Shown: positions 9,384 to 16,986 of the stretch, one piece after another
Position numbering within the stretch: position 1 is the first letter of the stretch
How the letters are laid out: every line of letters begins with the position of its first letter
Source: CAVTOO01 sp963736355
GTDB taxonomy: Bacteria; Pseudomonadota; Alphaproteobacteria; Rhizobiales; Xanthobacteraceae
Length of the DNA stretch: 64,000 nucleotides
Reading direction: 5' to 3'
Assembly (NCBI GenBank): GCA_963736355.1
Contig: CAVTOO010000003.1
Location: forward strand, 1 to 64,000
The notes under the pieces: model-generated
Databases searched by the model: none
The model's input: only the letters and a program-made list of their open reading frames with translations
Told to the model about the DNA's origin: nothing
Program-made: the position numbers and the translations under genes

Positions 9384-9590
9384 CTAGAGCGTGCGCTGCT
9401 TGGTGCCGCATTCCTTGCACTTGTATTCGACGCGGGTTTCGCCGGGCTCCGCCTGCACGCGGTTCGGCGCGCCGCACTTTCCGCACACCGTTTCGATGCG
9501 GGTATTGCCCGTCTTGATCTTGACTGTCTTGCGCTCCAGGGCTTCGCGGATCAGCCGCTCGGACTCCTCGCGCATCGATTCTTTCGACAT
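9384..9590 (-). CDS. Small zinc-ribbon protein
   Basis: A 68-residue protein with a charged helical N-terminus (MSKESMREESERLIREALER) and a C-terminal zinc ribbon with CGKCG and CKECG separated by about 18 residues. It is basic near the ribbon, which suggests nucleic-acid or protein binding, but no function can be assigned. ATG at 9590 has AAGGCAGG upstream. It converges on the CAP gene with a six-base gap. Confidence 0.75.
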   Translation of the reverse strand: MSKESMREESERLIREALERKTVKIKTGNTRIETVCGKCGAPNRVQAEPGETRVEYKCKECGTKQRTL

Positions 9591-9676
9591 CGTCGCCTGC
9601 CTTAAGTACCCGCCAACACCCGCCTGCCCCCGCAGTAAGTGGAAAATAGGCCCCGCGCAACCGTCCATCCCTATTC

Positions 9677-9691
9677 GAACAAAACATGAAC
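9677..9691. promoter_or_regulatory. Candidate LexA (SOS) box
   Basis: The sequence is GAAC, seven bases (AAAACAT), GAAC. This matches the alphaproteobacterial LexA operator, a GTTC-N7-GTTC direct repeat, read on the opposite strand. It lies 51 bases before the start at 9742 and about 87 bases before the divergent start at 9590. Such a short motif can arise by chance, so it is a candidate only. Confidence 0.5.
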
Positions 9692-9741
9692 ACTTTTTTC
9701 AGGAATTCTGTACGATGGTTTCCCCCGAATCGGGGTGATGG

Positions 9742-10167
9742 ATGGGTGAGATGCCAAAAACTGCAAGAAATACAGTCAGTCTGATCCGCCTCGCGGATTT
9801 CACGAATGACCTCGAGCTGCTGCACGCCTGGGGTTCGGACGAGGAAATCGACCGCGAGTTCAACGCCGTGTGCCGCCGGATCTGGGGCTATACGCCGGAC
9901 GACCTCGACGACGATTTCTTCTCGCTCGAGGACCATGACTGGCTGGACGAACTGAGCGTGCGCCGCGCTGCCGACTTCGCCATCGAGAACGGCTTCGACC
10001 TGACCGACTATGCCAATGGCGGCTTCGTGTCGGACTGGTGGGGCTTCGTGTGGATGATCCTGGCCGAGAAGCGCGGGTTCCTGACGCCGGAGCATCGCAC
10101 CGCGACCTGGAAGAAGCACGACGCAAAGCTGTTCGCGAGCGGCAAGGTGGTGGCGATCATTCGCTAG
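9742..10167 (+). CDS. Acidic conserved-looking hypothetical protein
   Basis: A 141-residue soluble protein with no family I recognise. It is acidic and aromatic-rich, with clusters such as YTPDDLDDDFFSLEDHDWL around residues 52-70 and WWGFVWMILAEKRGF near residues 100-114. There is no signal peptide or membrane segment. A second ATG at 9751 is also possible. Codon use and GC content resemble its neighbours. A LexA-like box lies just upstream, so damage induction is possible, but no domain links it to DNA repair. Confidence 0.7.
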   Translation: MGEMPKTARNTVSLIRLADFTNDLELLHAWGSDEEIDREFNAVCRRIWGYTPDDLDDDFFSLEDHDWLDELSVRRAADFAIENGFDLTDYANGGFVSDWWGFVWMILAEKRGFLTPEHRTATWKKHDAKLFASGKVVAIIR

Positions 10168-10228
10168 ATCGACGGGCGATCTGCAGGTTAGGCTGGTGCA
10201 ATTCCGGTGAATTGCAATGGGAGCGGCC

Positions 10229-10813
10229 ATGTATCTGAAAACCATCGGCGAAGACGACGCGACAGGCCGCGTCGCCGACATCTACGCGGCGCAGAAAGCT
10301 CAACTCGGTTTCGTCATGGCCACCGCGGCGTGCATGACGACACGCCCGGACCTGCTGCCGATCTATACTGAGTTCTCGAACCAGCTTCGCGCCAACTTTT
10401 CTCTCGGCCTGCGCGCGTGGCGGCTGATCACACTGATCGCGGCCAAGCGCATCCCATCCACCTATTGTTCCTATGTCTACGGCCAGCAGCTTGTCGACGA
10501 TCTTGGATCGAAACAGGCGGTACTGGCGGTGCAGCGCGATTTCCGCAACGCCGGCCTTTCCGCGCAAGATGTCGAGATGCTCGCTTACGCGGAGAAGATC
10601 GCGCTCGACGCCTCGCAAGTGGGGCAAGACGATATCGAGCGGCTGCGCGCAGTCGGCTTCACCGACCAGCAGATTTGCGACATCGCGCTGTGCGCATCGT
10701 TCCGCTGTTTCGTCAGCCGGTTTTTCGATGCGGTCGGCGCCGGGCCGGAAGAAGTCTATATCGACAGCGACGCGGAATTCCGAAAAGCGATGACGGTTGG
10801 GAAGACGTATTGA
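10229..10813 (+). CDS. Carboxymuconolactone decarboxylase / AhpD-like protein
   Basis: A 194-residue all-helical protein resembling the peroxidase-related subgroup of the CMD/AhpD family. Recognisable parts are SLGLRAWRLITLIAAKR, the active-site helix TYCSYVYGQQL, and AYAEKIALDA...LRAVGFTDQQI. AhpD-type enzymes use a CxxC pair followed by a histidine; here the pair is CSYV, so only one cysteine remains and the usual disulfide chemistry looks impaired. ATG at 10229 is preceded by GGGAG and is preferred to ATG at 10217. Substrate unknown. Confidence 0.8.
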   Translation: MYLKTIGEDDATGRVADIYAAQKAQLGFVMATAACMTTRPDLLPIYTEFSNQLRANFSLGLRAWRLITLIAAKRIPSTYCSYVYGQQLVDDLGSKQAVLAVQRDFRNAGLSAQDVEMLAYAEKIALDASQVGQDDIERLRAVGFTDQQICDIALCASFRCFVSRFFDAVGAGPEEVYIDSDAEFRKAMTVGKTY

Positions 10814-10825
10814 GGCCAAACGACC

Positions 10826-11301
10826 ATGCCTGTCCAAAAACGCGTGACGACGGCGAAAACGAAGAGCGCCGCGAAAGAAGCCAAAGGCGCGGAGCTCTCC
10901 CTCCCGGCTGATCGATGCGAAGATCAAGGAGCTGGGCGACTGGCGCGGCCAAACGCTCGCTCACATTCGCACGCTCATCAAGCAGGCCGACCCCGACGTC
11001 GTCGAAGAAGTGAAATGGCGCGGCGTTCCGGTGTGGTCGCACGACGGCATCATCTGCACCGGCGAGACGTACAAGAGCGTCGTGAAGATGACCTTCGCCA
11101 AGGGCGCCTCGGTGGACGACCCTGCCGGCCTTTTCAACTCCAGCCTCGAGGGCAATGTCCGGCGCGCGATCGACATTCGCGAGGGCGAGAAGATCAACGA
11201 GAAGGCCTTGAAGGCGCTCATTCGCGCCGCGGTGGCGCTGAACATTTCCAAAAGCTGCCGCCAAGAGCACCGCCAAGACAAAATCAAAACCGAAAACGTA
11301 A
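10826..11301 (+). CDS. DUF1801-family protein (two frameshifts in this sequence)
   Basis: A small cytosolic protein of the DUF1801 (YdhG-like) fold: LIDAKIKELGDWRGQTLAHI, KWRGVPVWSHDGIICTGETY, and FNSSLEGNVRRAIDIREGEK. The N-terminus (MPVQKRVTTAKTKSAAKEAK) is in frame with ATG 10826, but the domain is in the next frame. One extra C near 10899-10901 joins them, and one extra A near 11250-11253 restores a basic end (AAAKSTAKTKSKPKT) with TAA at 11299-11301. The corrected length is 157 residues. It follows the CMD gene by 12 bases, probably one transcript ending at the terminator at 11352. Confidence 0.78.
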
Positions 11302-11351
11302 GTGCGAGCCGCAGCCGCGGCACAATCTTCGCCCCATCCAAAAAGAAAAAG

Positions 11352-11377
11352 AGCCCCGTTTCCGGGGCCCTTTTTTG
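11352..11377 (+). terminator. Rho-independent terminator
   Basis: A GCCCCG/CGGGGC stem with a TTTC loop is followed by a run of T. It lies about 50 bases after the DUF1801 stop and should end the CMD-DUF1801 transcript. Confidence 0.85.
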
Positions 11378-11495
11378 CTCGGGGAAGCAATTCTTGCTGC
11401 CGCTGATGGCGGATAGTTCGCGCATCTTCGTGCGCTTGGATTGATTTCGTCTCTCTCCCGCAACCTTTCGGCGGCGCGAGTTATTGGTTTTGTTC

Positions 11496-12017
11496 TTAGA
11501 GACGATAGAGGATCTGGTCGGTCCAGAACCGCTCAAGGCGGTGCAGGGATTTGTTGAGCGTGGCGAACTCCTCAACCGAGATGCCGCCGACCTGTTCGAT
11601 GGTCTTGACGTGCTTCTCGTAGAGCGAGTCGACGATGCGGCGCACTTCCTGGCCTTGCGGCGTCAGGCGAATGCGAACCGAACGACGGTCCACGCGCGAG
11701 CGCTGGTGATCGAGATAACCCATCTCGACAAGTTTCTTGAGGTTATAGGAGACGTTGGAACCGAGATAATAGCCGCGCGTGCGAAGCTCGCCGGCCGTCA
11801 GTTCCTTGTCGCCGATATTGTACAGGAGCAGCGCCTGCACTGAGTTGATGTCCGAGCGCCCGCGGCGATCGAACTCGTCCTTGATGACATCGAGCAATCG
11901 GCGATGCAGCCGTTCGACCAGCGTCAACGCTTCAAGGTAGACCGGCTGGACACTGGTCTCACTCGAACGCTGTTCGCGTGCGACGGTTTCCACCGCCGTA
12001 GCAGCAGCTTTGTTCAT
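11496..12017 (-). CDS. ldtR: MarR-family winged-helix regulator, LdtR-like
   Basis: A 173-residue DNA-binding protein with a MarR winged helix: LTAGELRTRGYYLGSNVSYN is the recognition region and DHQRSRVDRRSVRIRLTPQG the wing. Its overall sequence fits LdtR, the rhizobial and Liberibacter regulator linked to L,D-transpeptidase expression and osmotic tolerance; that assignment is from memory of the family. ATG at 12017 follows AGGGGAAG. Two palindromic elements upstream (12066-12082, 12189-12204) could be autoregulatory operators. The gene at 12388 on the same strand could be functionally linked, since its homologues often adjoin ldtR. Confidence 0.8.
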   Translation of the reverse strand: MNKAAATAVETVAREQRSSETSVQPVYLEALTLVERLHRRLLDVIKDEFDRRGRSDINSVQALLLYNIGDKELTAGELRTRGYYLGSNVSYNLKKLVEMGYLDHQRSRVDRRSVRIRLTPQGQEVRRIVDSLYEKHVKTIEQVGGISVEEFATLNKSLHRLERFWTDQILYRL

Positions 12018-12065
12018 GACACTTCCCCTGTCGTCTTTTTACGGCTGGGCTTTTGCCCTGCTCTG

Positions 12066-12082
12066 ACAGTGTTTTTAGACAG
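12066..12082. promoter_or_regulatory. ACAGTGTTTT element near ldtR (candidate operator half)
   Basis: ACAGTGTTTT is followed by TAGACAG, about 50 bases before the ldtR start. The first ten bases recur as an exact reverse complement in the palindrome at 12189-12204. Confidence 0.4.
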
Positions 12083-12188
12083 TTCGCTTGAAGATCAGCT
12101 TAAACAACACGATAAAGAGTGCGTTTATTTGAAAAGGTGAATCTTTGATTGCCCGAGCAATTTCAGGGGCTTTAATTACCTGTCGTTG

Positions 12189-12204
12189 ACAGTGAAAACA
12201 CTGT
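12189..12204. promoter_or_regulatory. Perfect palindrome ACAGTG-AAAA-CACTGT (candidate operator)
   Basis: Six-base perfect arms around AAAA, roughly 172 bases before the ldtR start. Size and symmetry suit a dimeric MarR-type repressor. Its right half is the reverse complement of the element at 12066. Confidence 0.45.
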
Positions 12205-12387
12205 GTTCACGCTTCGTCGCAATACATGTCGCAGAACAGGACATGCGCGCCACATTCGTGAAAGTAATTGGAAAGGGTAATTCCCGCGCCTTTGAATCGA
12301 TTGTGAACGGTTCGGCGAAAACCGGAATCAAGTTTTAATCGCGCGCGCGGGCTCAGCCTTTAGGCGCAGGACAATTCGGACACGCGC

Positions 12388-12840
12388 TCAGGCGGGGTGT
12401 TCGTAGGCCGCCATCCAGGCGAGACCGAGATAGATCATCAGAAGACCGCTCTCGACCGCGACGGTGACAAGGCTGCCGCCATAGGTTTGCGGAAACATCA
12501 CTTCAACCGCGCCCATCGAAATAACGGTTGTCAGCCACAGCACCGCGCCCCAGGGCGTGGCGAGCCACAGCCCGACCGCGGCAACGAGATCGATCACCGC
12601 GAAATACACCGTCGCCGTCTGCCACGACAGCGACTGCGCCTCGAAGCCGTCGGCGCCGGCGCCGATGCCGAGCACCTGCCCCCAGTGATAGAGCCCCTTC
12701 AACAGCGAGATGACGGCCATCACGCGCAGGAAGATCACAAGACGGCGCGTCCACGCGCCACCGGTCTCGTCGGTGATCTCGTGCCTGGTCGGCATCGGCT
12801 CGATCGCGATGCGATGATCGCTGGTCGGCAGCTGGGCCAT
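12388..12840 (-). CDS. Small membrane protein, DUF6163-like
   Basis: A 150-residue protein with a polar N-terminus (about 30 residues) and four predicted membrane helices: LVIFLRVMAVISLLKGLYHW, TATVYFAVIDLVAAVGLWLA, WGAVLWLTTVISMGAVEVMF, and VTVAVESGLLMIYLGLAWMA. This fits the rhizobial DUF6163 family, often found beside ldtR, but I rate the family name as tentative. No enzymatic motif is visible. ATG at 12840 is chosen as the first in-frame start. Confidence 0.7.
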   Translation of the reverse strand: MAQLPTSDHRIAIEPMPTRHEITDETGGAWTRRLVIFLRVMAVISLLKGLYHWGQVLGIGAGADGFEAQSLSWQTATVYFAVIDLVAAVGLWLATPWGAVLWLTTVISMGAVEVMFPQTYGGSLVTVAVESGLLMIYLGLAWMAAYEHPA

Positions 12841-13058
12841 GCGGAACGGTCTCGTGCGTTGAACTGACGCAGGTTACATGAGGGAGCGGCGCAACGAAAT
12901 CAACCGCTTGTGCGCCCTGCCCATCCACAGGAGGGCTCTTGAAGGGGCTTGGCGGGCCATGGAACCCGGGACACACTCTTGCTCATCCGGGCACCGTCAT
13001 GGCCGCTGAGGGCACGCGGGCCACGGAGAGGACGCCAAGAACTGGCAAGGGGGCTCCA

Positions 13059-13364
13059 ATGCGAAAGTGGCTTGTGTGCGCAGCGCTCATCATGGCGCTG
13101 GGCTTGACGATGAAACCTGCCGCGGCCAATCCCGCGACGCTTACCAGTCCCAGCGGAAACGTGCCGGTCGGACTGAAGATCGCCGTCATCACCGTCGGCG
13201 TCATGACGGCCAGCGTGATGCTCCATGCGATCCATGTCAGCAGGACGCAGAACCGGCAGCTGACGGTTCAGGAAGCCCAGTTAGCGGCGTTCCTGCCCTT
13301 CCTGTGGGTATTCCAGCCGACGGTGGCACCCCTCGTCGTGGTTCAGTCGAAGCGCCGGCGCTAG
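13059..13364 (+). CDS. Small exported or membrane-anchored protein
   Basis: A 101-residue protein starting at ATG 13059, which has AAGGGGG about seven bases upstream. Residues 1-24 look like a signal peptide (KWLVCAALIMALGLTMKPAAA). A second hydrophobic segment, GLKIAVITVGVMTASVMLHA, follows near residue 40, then FLPFLWVFQPTVAPLVVV and a basic end KRRR. No family is recognised. It stands alone between divergent and repeat sequence. Confidence 0.6.
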   Translation: MRKWLVCAALIMALGLTMKPAAANPATLTSPSGNVPVGLKIAVITVGVMTASVMLHAIHVSRTQNRQLTVQEAQLAAFLPFLWVFQPTVAPLVVVQSKRRR

Positions 13365-13443
13365 GTTTCCGGCGCCGTCACACGTCACGTCGCGGCGGAT
13401 CGCAAAGCGGCCCGCCGGACGATGATTTTTGCGCCGTTTGATG

Positions 13444-13578
13444 CTAGAGCGGTGTCGGCTTTGATTTCATCAAAGCCGAGGTTCCGGATTGTTGTTTTGA
13501 CGCGTTTTCTTCACGCGAACCGGTACCCACCATCGGATCAAGTCCGGTGGCATGCTTCGCTTGAAAACGCTATGGTAA
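13444..13578. repeat. Family B palindromic intergenic repeat, copy 2 (extended)
   Basis: TAGAGCGGTG, then GGCTTTGATTTCATCAAAGC (itself an inverted repeat), then GCGTTTTCTTCACGCGAACC and the closing arm GAAAACGCTATGG. A 23-base insertion, beginning ATCGGATCAAG, separates the core from the last arm. The unit ends about ten bases before the hemB start, so it lies in the hemB leader. Confidence 0.8.
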
Positions 13579-13588
13579 GGCAATCAAA

Positions 13589-14661
13589 ATGGCCATCAAA
13601 TTCGGACGCCCGATCGAGATGCGCGACGGTCCGCGCGGCAAAACCGCTGCTGACGAAGCAACCTCGCTCGATCTGACGATCCGCCCGCGCCGCAACCGCA
13701 AGGCCGACTGGTCGCGCCGCCTGGTGCGCGAGAACGCGCTGTCCGTGACGATCTGATCTGGCCGATCTTCGTCATCGGAGGGCAACGACAAGCGCGCGCC
13801 GGTGCCGTCGATGCCCGGCGTCGACCGCCTCAGCGTCGACCTAGTGCGTCGCAAGCCGCCGAGGAGGCCGTGACACTCGGCATCCCGGCGATCGCGCTCT
13901 TCCCCTACACCGACCCGAAGCTGCGCAACGAGGACGGCACGCGAGGCGCTTCAACGCCGACAACCTCGTCTGCCGCGCCACGCGCGCCATCAGCAAGGCC
14001 GTGCCCGACATCGGCGTCCTGCTGCGACGTGGCGCTCGACCCCTACACCAGCCACGGCCATGACGGGCTGATGCGCGACGGCGAGATCCTCAACGACGAG
14101 ACGCTGCGCGGCGCTGGTGCGCCAGGCGCTGGTGCAGGCGGAAGCCGGCTGCGACATCATCGCGCCCTCCGACATGATGGACGGCCGCGTCGGCGCCATC
14201 CGCGAGGCGCTCGAGGACGCCGGCTCACCAGAACGTGCAGATCATGGCCTATGCGGCCAAGTACGCCTCCGCCTTCTACGGCCCGTTCCGCGATGCGGTC
14301 GGCTCGGCGGCGACGCTGACCGGCGACAAGCGCACCTACCAGATGGACCCCGCCAACTCCGACGAGGCGCTGCGCGAGGTCGCGCTCGACATCGCCGAGG
14401 GCGCCGACATGGTGATGGTGAAGCCCGGCATGCCCTATCTCGACATCGTGCGGCGCGTGAAGGACGCCTTCGGCATGCCGACCTTCGCCTATCAGGTGTC
14501 GGGCGAGTACGCGATGCTCATGGCCGCCGCCGCACAATGGCTGGCTCGACGGCGACAAGGCGATGATGGAAAGCCTGATCGCCTTCAAGCGCGCCGGCGC
14601 CGACGGCATTCTGACCTACTTTGCCCCCATGGCCGCAAAAAAGCTGCGCGGCGAAGGCTAA
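13589..14661 (+). CDS. hemB: Delta-aminolevulinic acid dehydratase (multiple frameshifts in this sequence)
   Basis: HemB condenses two 5-aminolevulinate molecules to porphobilinogen for tetrapyrrole synthesis. Fragments in three frames cover the protein: SMPGVDRLSVD, IPAIALFPYTDP, CDVALDPYTSHGHDG, AGCDIIAPSDMMDGRVGAI, the active-site lysine region MAYAAKYASAFYGPFRDA, and ADMVMVKPGMPYLDIV. About nine one-base changes between roughly 13742 and 14536 (mostly insertions, at least one apparent deletion) break the frame. Corrected, it would be about 355 residues. HemB is essential unless heme is imported, so errors are more likely than decay. Confidence 0.9.
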
Positions 14662-14772
14662 ACCTCGACCTTAAACTCATTTTGAAAGTGGCTTCCCACC
14701 GTTGCGCATCTTGCGATCCTGCCTCATCATCGCCAGATGCAACGTGATGTCCGGGCGGTAGAGGAACGGACC

Positions 14773-15324
14773 ATGGCGGATAGTGGAACGGGCAACGAAC
14801 CAGGCAAGAGTTGGGGCGGCGTGACGATGGACGTCAAGCCGCACGCCTACGACCCGGACGTGCAGCCGGAGCTGTTCGAGGGCGTGCTGTCGCGCCGCAT
14901 CGTCGCCTTCATCATCGACGTCATCATCATCAGCATCCCGGTGGCGCTCGCCTTCATTTTCATCGCCGTCTTCGGCGTCATCACCTTCGGGCTCGGCTGG
15001 CTGCTGTTCTGGCTGGTCTCGCCGCTCAGCGTGGTGTGGGCCCTGTTCTATTACGGCATGACGCTCGGCGGGCCGAACTCGGCGACCATCGGCATGCGCG
15101 TGATGGATCTGCAGATGCGCACCTGGTACGGCGCGCCGACCTATTTCCTGCTCGGCGCGGTGCATGCGGTGATTTTCTGGCTGACCGTCTCGATGCTGAC
15201 GCCGTTCGTGCTGCTGGTCGGCCTGTTCAACGGCCGGCGCAGGCTGCTGCACGACATGCTGATCGGCACCGTCGTCATCAACAATCCGATCCGGGCGCAG
15301 GTTCTGCGCGGTGGCAGCGCATGA
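14773..15324 (+). CDS. RDD-family membrane protein
   Basis: A 183-residue inner-membrane protein. The RDD signature occurs as SRRIVAFIIDVIIISIPVA (Arg and Asp in helix 1) and GMRVMDLQM. Helices follow at about residues 44-65, 70-90 and 130-160, then RRRLLHDMLIGTVVI near the end. ATG at 14773 has GAGGAAC upstream. The function of RDD proteins is mostly unknown; some are Na+/H+ antiporters. It is 16 bases before bpt and probably co-transcribed. Confidence 0.85.
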   Translation: MADSGTGNEPGKSWGGVTMDVKPHAYDPDVQPELFEGVLSRRIVAFIIDVIIISIPVALAFIFIAVFGVITFGLGWLLFWLVSPLSVVWALFYYGMTLGGPNSATIGMRVMDLQMRTWYGAPTYFLLGAVHAVIFWLTVSMLTPFVLLVGLFNGRRRLLHDMLIGTVVINNPIRAQVLRGGSA

Positions 15325-15340
15325 TGGGTGACGGCACAAA

Positions 15341-16115
15341 GTGACCCAGCATTCGCGCGACACCCCGCAATTCTACCTGACGGCACCCTCGCCGTGCCCC
15401 TATCTGCCCAAGCGCAACGAACGCAAGGTGTTCACGCATCTCGTCGGCGAACGCGCGCGCGACCTCAACGACCTGCTGACGCATGGCGGATTCCGCCGCA
15501 GCCAGTCGATTGCCTATCGCCCGGCGTGCGACAATTGCCGCGCCTGCATCTCGGTGCGCGTCATCGCCGACGAATTCCGCCCATCGCGCGGCTTCCGCCG
15601 CGTCATGTCGAACAACACCGACATCATCGGCGAACAGCGCGCCGCGATGCCGACCTCGGAACAATATTCGATCTTCCGCGCCTATCTCGACAGCCGCCAC
15701 CGCGACGGCGGCATGGCCGACATGACCGTGCTCGATTACGCGATGATGGTGGAAGACAGCCATGTCGAAACACGCCTGATCGAATATCGCCTCCGCACGC
15801 CGGATTCCGGCATCAGCGGACGCGGCGGCGAATTGCTGGCGGTGGCGCTGACCGACATTCTCGGCGACGGACTGTCGATGGTCTATTCGTTCTTCGAGCC
15901 GTCGCAGGCGAGCCGCTCGCTCGGCACCTTCATGGTGCTCGATCACATCGCCCGCGCGCGCCGCATGGGGCTGCCTTACGTCTATCTCGGCTACTGGATC
16001 GAGGGCTCGCGCAAGATGGACTACAAGGCCCGCTTTCTGCCGCAGCAACATCTGCGCCCCGCCGGCTGGGAGCGCGCCGATCCGATCTCGGGCATTCCGG
16101 AGACGCTGGACTTAG
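15341..16115 (+). CDS. bpt: Aspartate/glutamate leucyltransferase (N-end rule)
   Basis: Bpt transfers leucine from Leu-tRNA to proteins with N-terminal Asp or Glu, marking them for ClpAP degradation. Signatures: FYLTAPSPCPYLPKRNERK, GFRRSQSIAYRPACDNCRAC, MVYSFFEPSQASRSLGTFMV and YLGYWIEGSRKMDYKARFLP. The start is GTG at 15341. The raw frame runs to 16234, through the end of the convergent gene, giving a 40-residue unrelated tail. If one T at 16112-16113 is extra, the protein ends ...GIPETLD with TAG at 16113-16115 and is 257 residues, the usual size. Confidence 0.88.
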
Positions 16116-16120
16116 ATATT

Positions 16121-16776
16121 CTAGATGAACATGACCAGCGTGCGGATCATGCGGCGCCGACACGCCGGTGCGCAGTTCGCCGAGCGACTGGCGCACGATC
16201 TGCCATGACGACGACAGGAACAGACCGGCCATGATCGCCGCGACGATGAGGTCGGGCCATCTGGTCGCCGTGCCCCACACGCCAATCGCCGCCGCCATGA
16301 CGATGATGTTGCCGATGGCGTCGTTGCGCGAGCACAGCCAGACCGAGCGCACATTGGCGTCGCCGTCCTTGTAGCGCACGAGAATGAGCACGCTGGCGAC
16401 ATTGGCGGCGAGCGCCATGAAGCCGACGACGCCCATGATTTCGGCGCGCGGTACGCCGGCGACGAACACATGCCACAGCGTCGAGCCCGTCACCCACAGC
16501 CCCATCAGCAGCAGGCTGATGCCCTTGAGGAGCGCGGTGGTCGCACGCAATTTCAGCGACGCGCCGATCACGGCGAGGCTCATGCCATAGGTGACGGTGT
16601 CGCCGAAGAAATCGAGCGCGTCGGCCTGCAGTGCCTGCGAGCCGGACAAGCGCGCCGGCCGCCATCTCGACGACGAACATCACGGCGTTGATGGCGACGA
16701 CAAGCCAGAGCCTGCGCTTGTAGTCGGCGGACAGGCCGTCGAAGGTGGCGTTGTGGCCGCAGCAGTCAGCGCTCAT
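16121..16776 (-). CDS. Cation diffusion facilitator-type transporter (frameshifted in this sequence)
   Basis: A small metal-cation efflux protein of the CDF superfamily. MSADCCGHNATFDGLSAD and WLVVAINAVMFVVEMAAG are in one frame; SQALQADALDFFGDTVTYG and the rest are in another. One extra base at about 16650 joins them. The conserved acidic pair (ADALDFFGD) and RNDAIGNI mark the two metal-site helices. The frame would run on into bpt unless a base near 16124 is also extra; then it ends GHVH at 16121, for about 217 residues. This length fits short alphaproteobacterial CDF homologues. ATG at 16776 follows AGGATCACCC. Confidence 0.8.
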
Positions 16777-16845
16777 GGGTGATCCTCGCGTCTGCATCCA
16801 TATAGGGACGCAAGGCCACGTTACACAATCACACTCCGCGTCAGT

Positions 16846-16980
16846 TCCTCATCCTGAGAGCAGCACCGGGTCCGCGCAAGGCGCGGCCCGATGACAGGCT
16901 CCGCTGCTCGTCTCGAAGGATGAAGGCCTGGGCTCTCATGGTTCGAGACGCGCGTGCCGCGCTCCTCACCATGAGGAACA
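16846..16980. repeat. Family C intergenic repeat, copy 1
   Basis: Begins CCTCATCCTGAGAGCAGC, contains GTCTCGAAGGATGAAGGC and CTCATGGTTCGAGACGCGC, and closes CTCCTCACCATGAGGAAC. The ends are complementary in part. Similar units occur at 20090-20226, 28768-28828 and 62843-62943. Confidence 0.75.
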
Positions 16981-16986
16981 AACGGC

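Larger units (their letters stand above)
12018..12387. other. Intergenic regulatory region upstream of ldtR
   Basis: 370 bases, AT-richer than the surroundings, with no credible gene. It carries the two ACAGTG-based elements listed separately and probably the ldtR promoter. Confidence 0.6.

Noticed and set aside
7401..14661. glyA and hemB as true pseudogenes
   Set aside because: All catalytic motifs are intact, each break is a single base, and both are normally essential.
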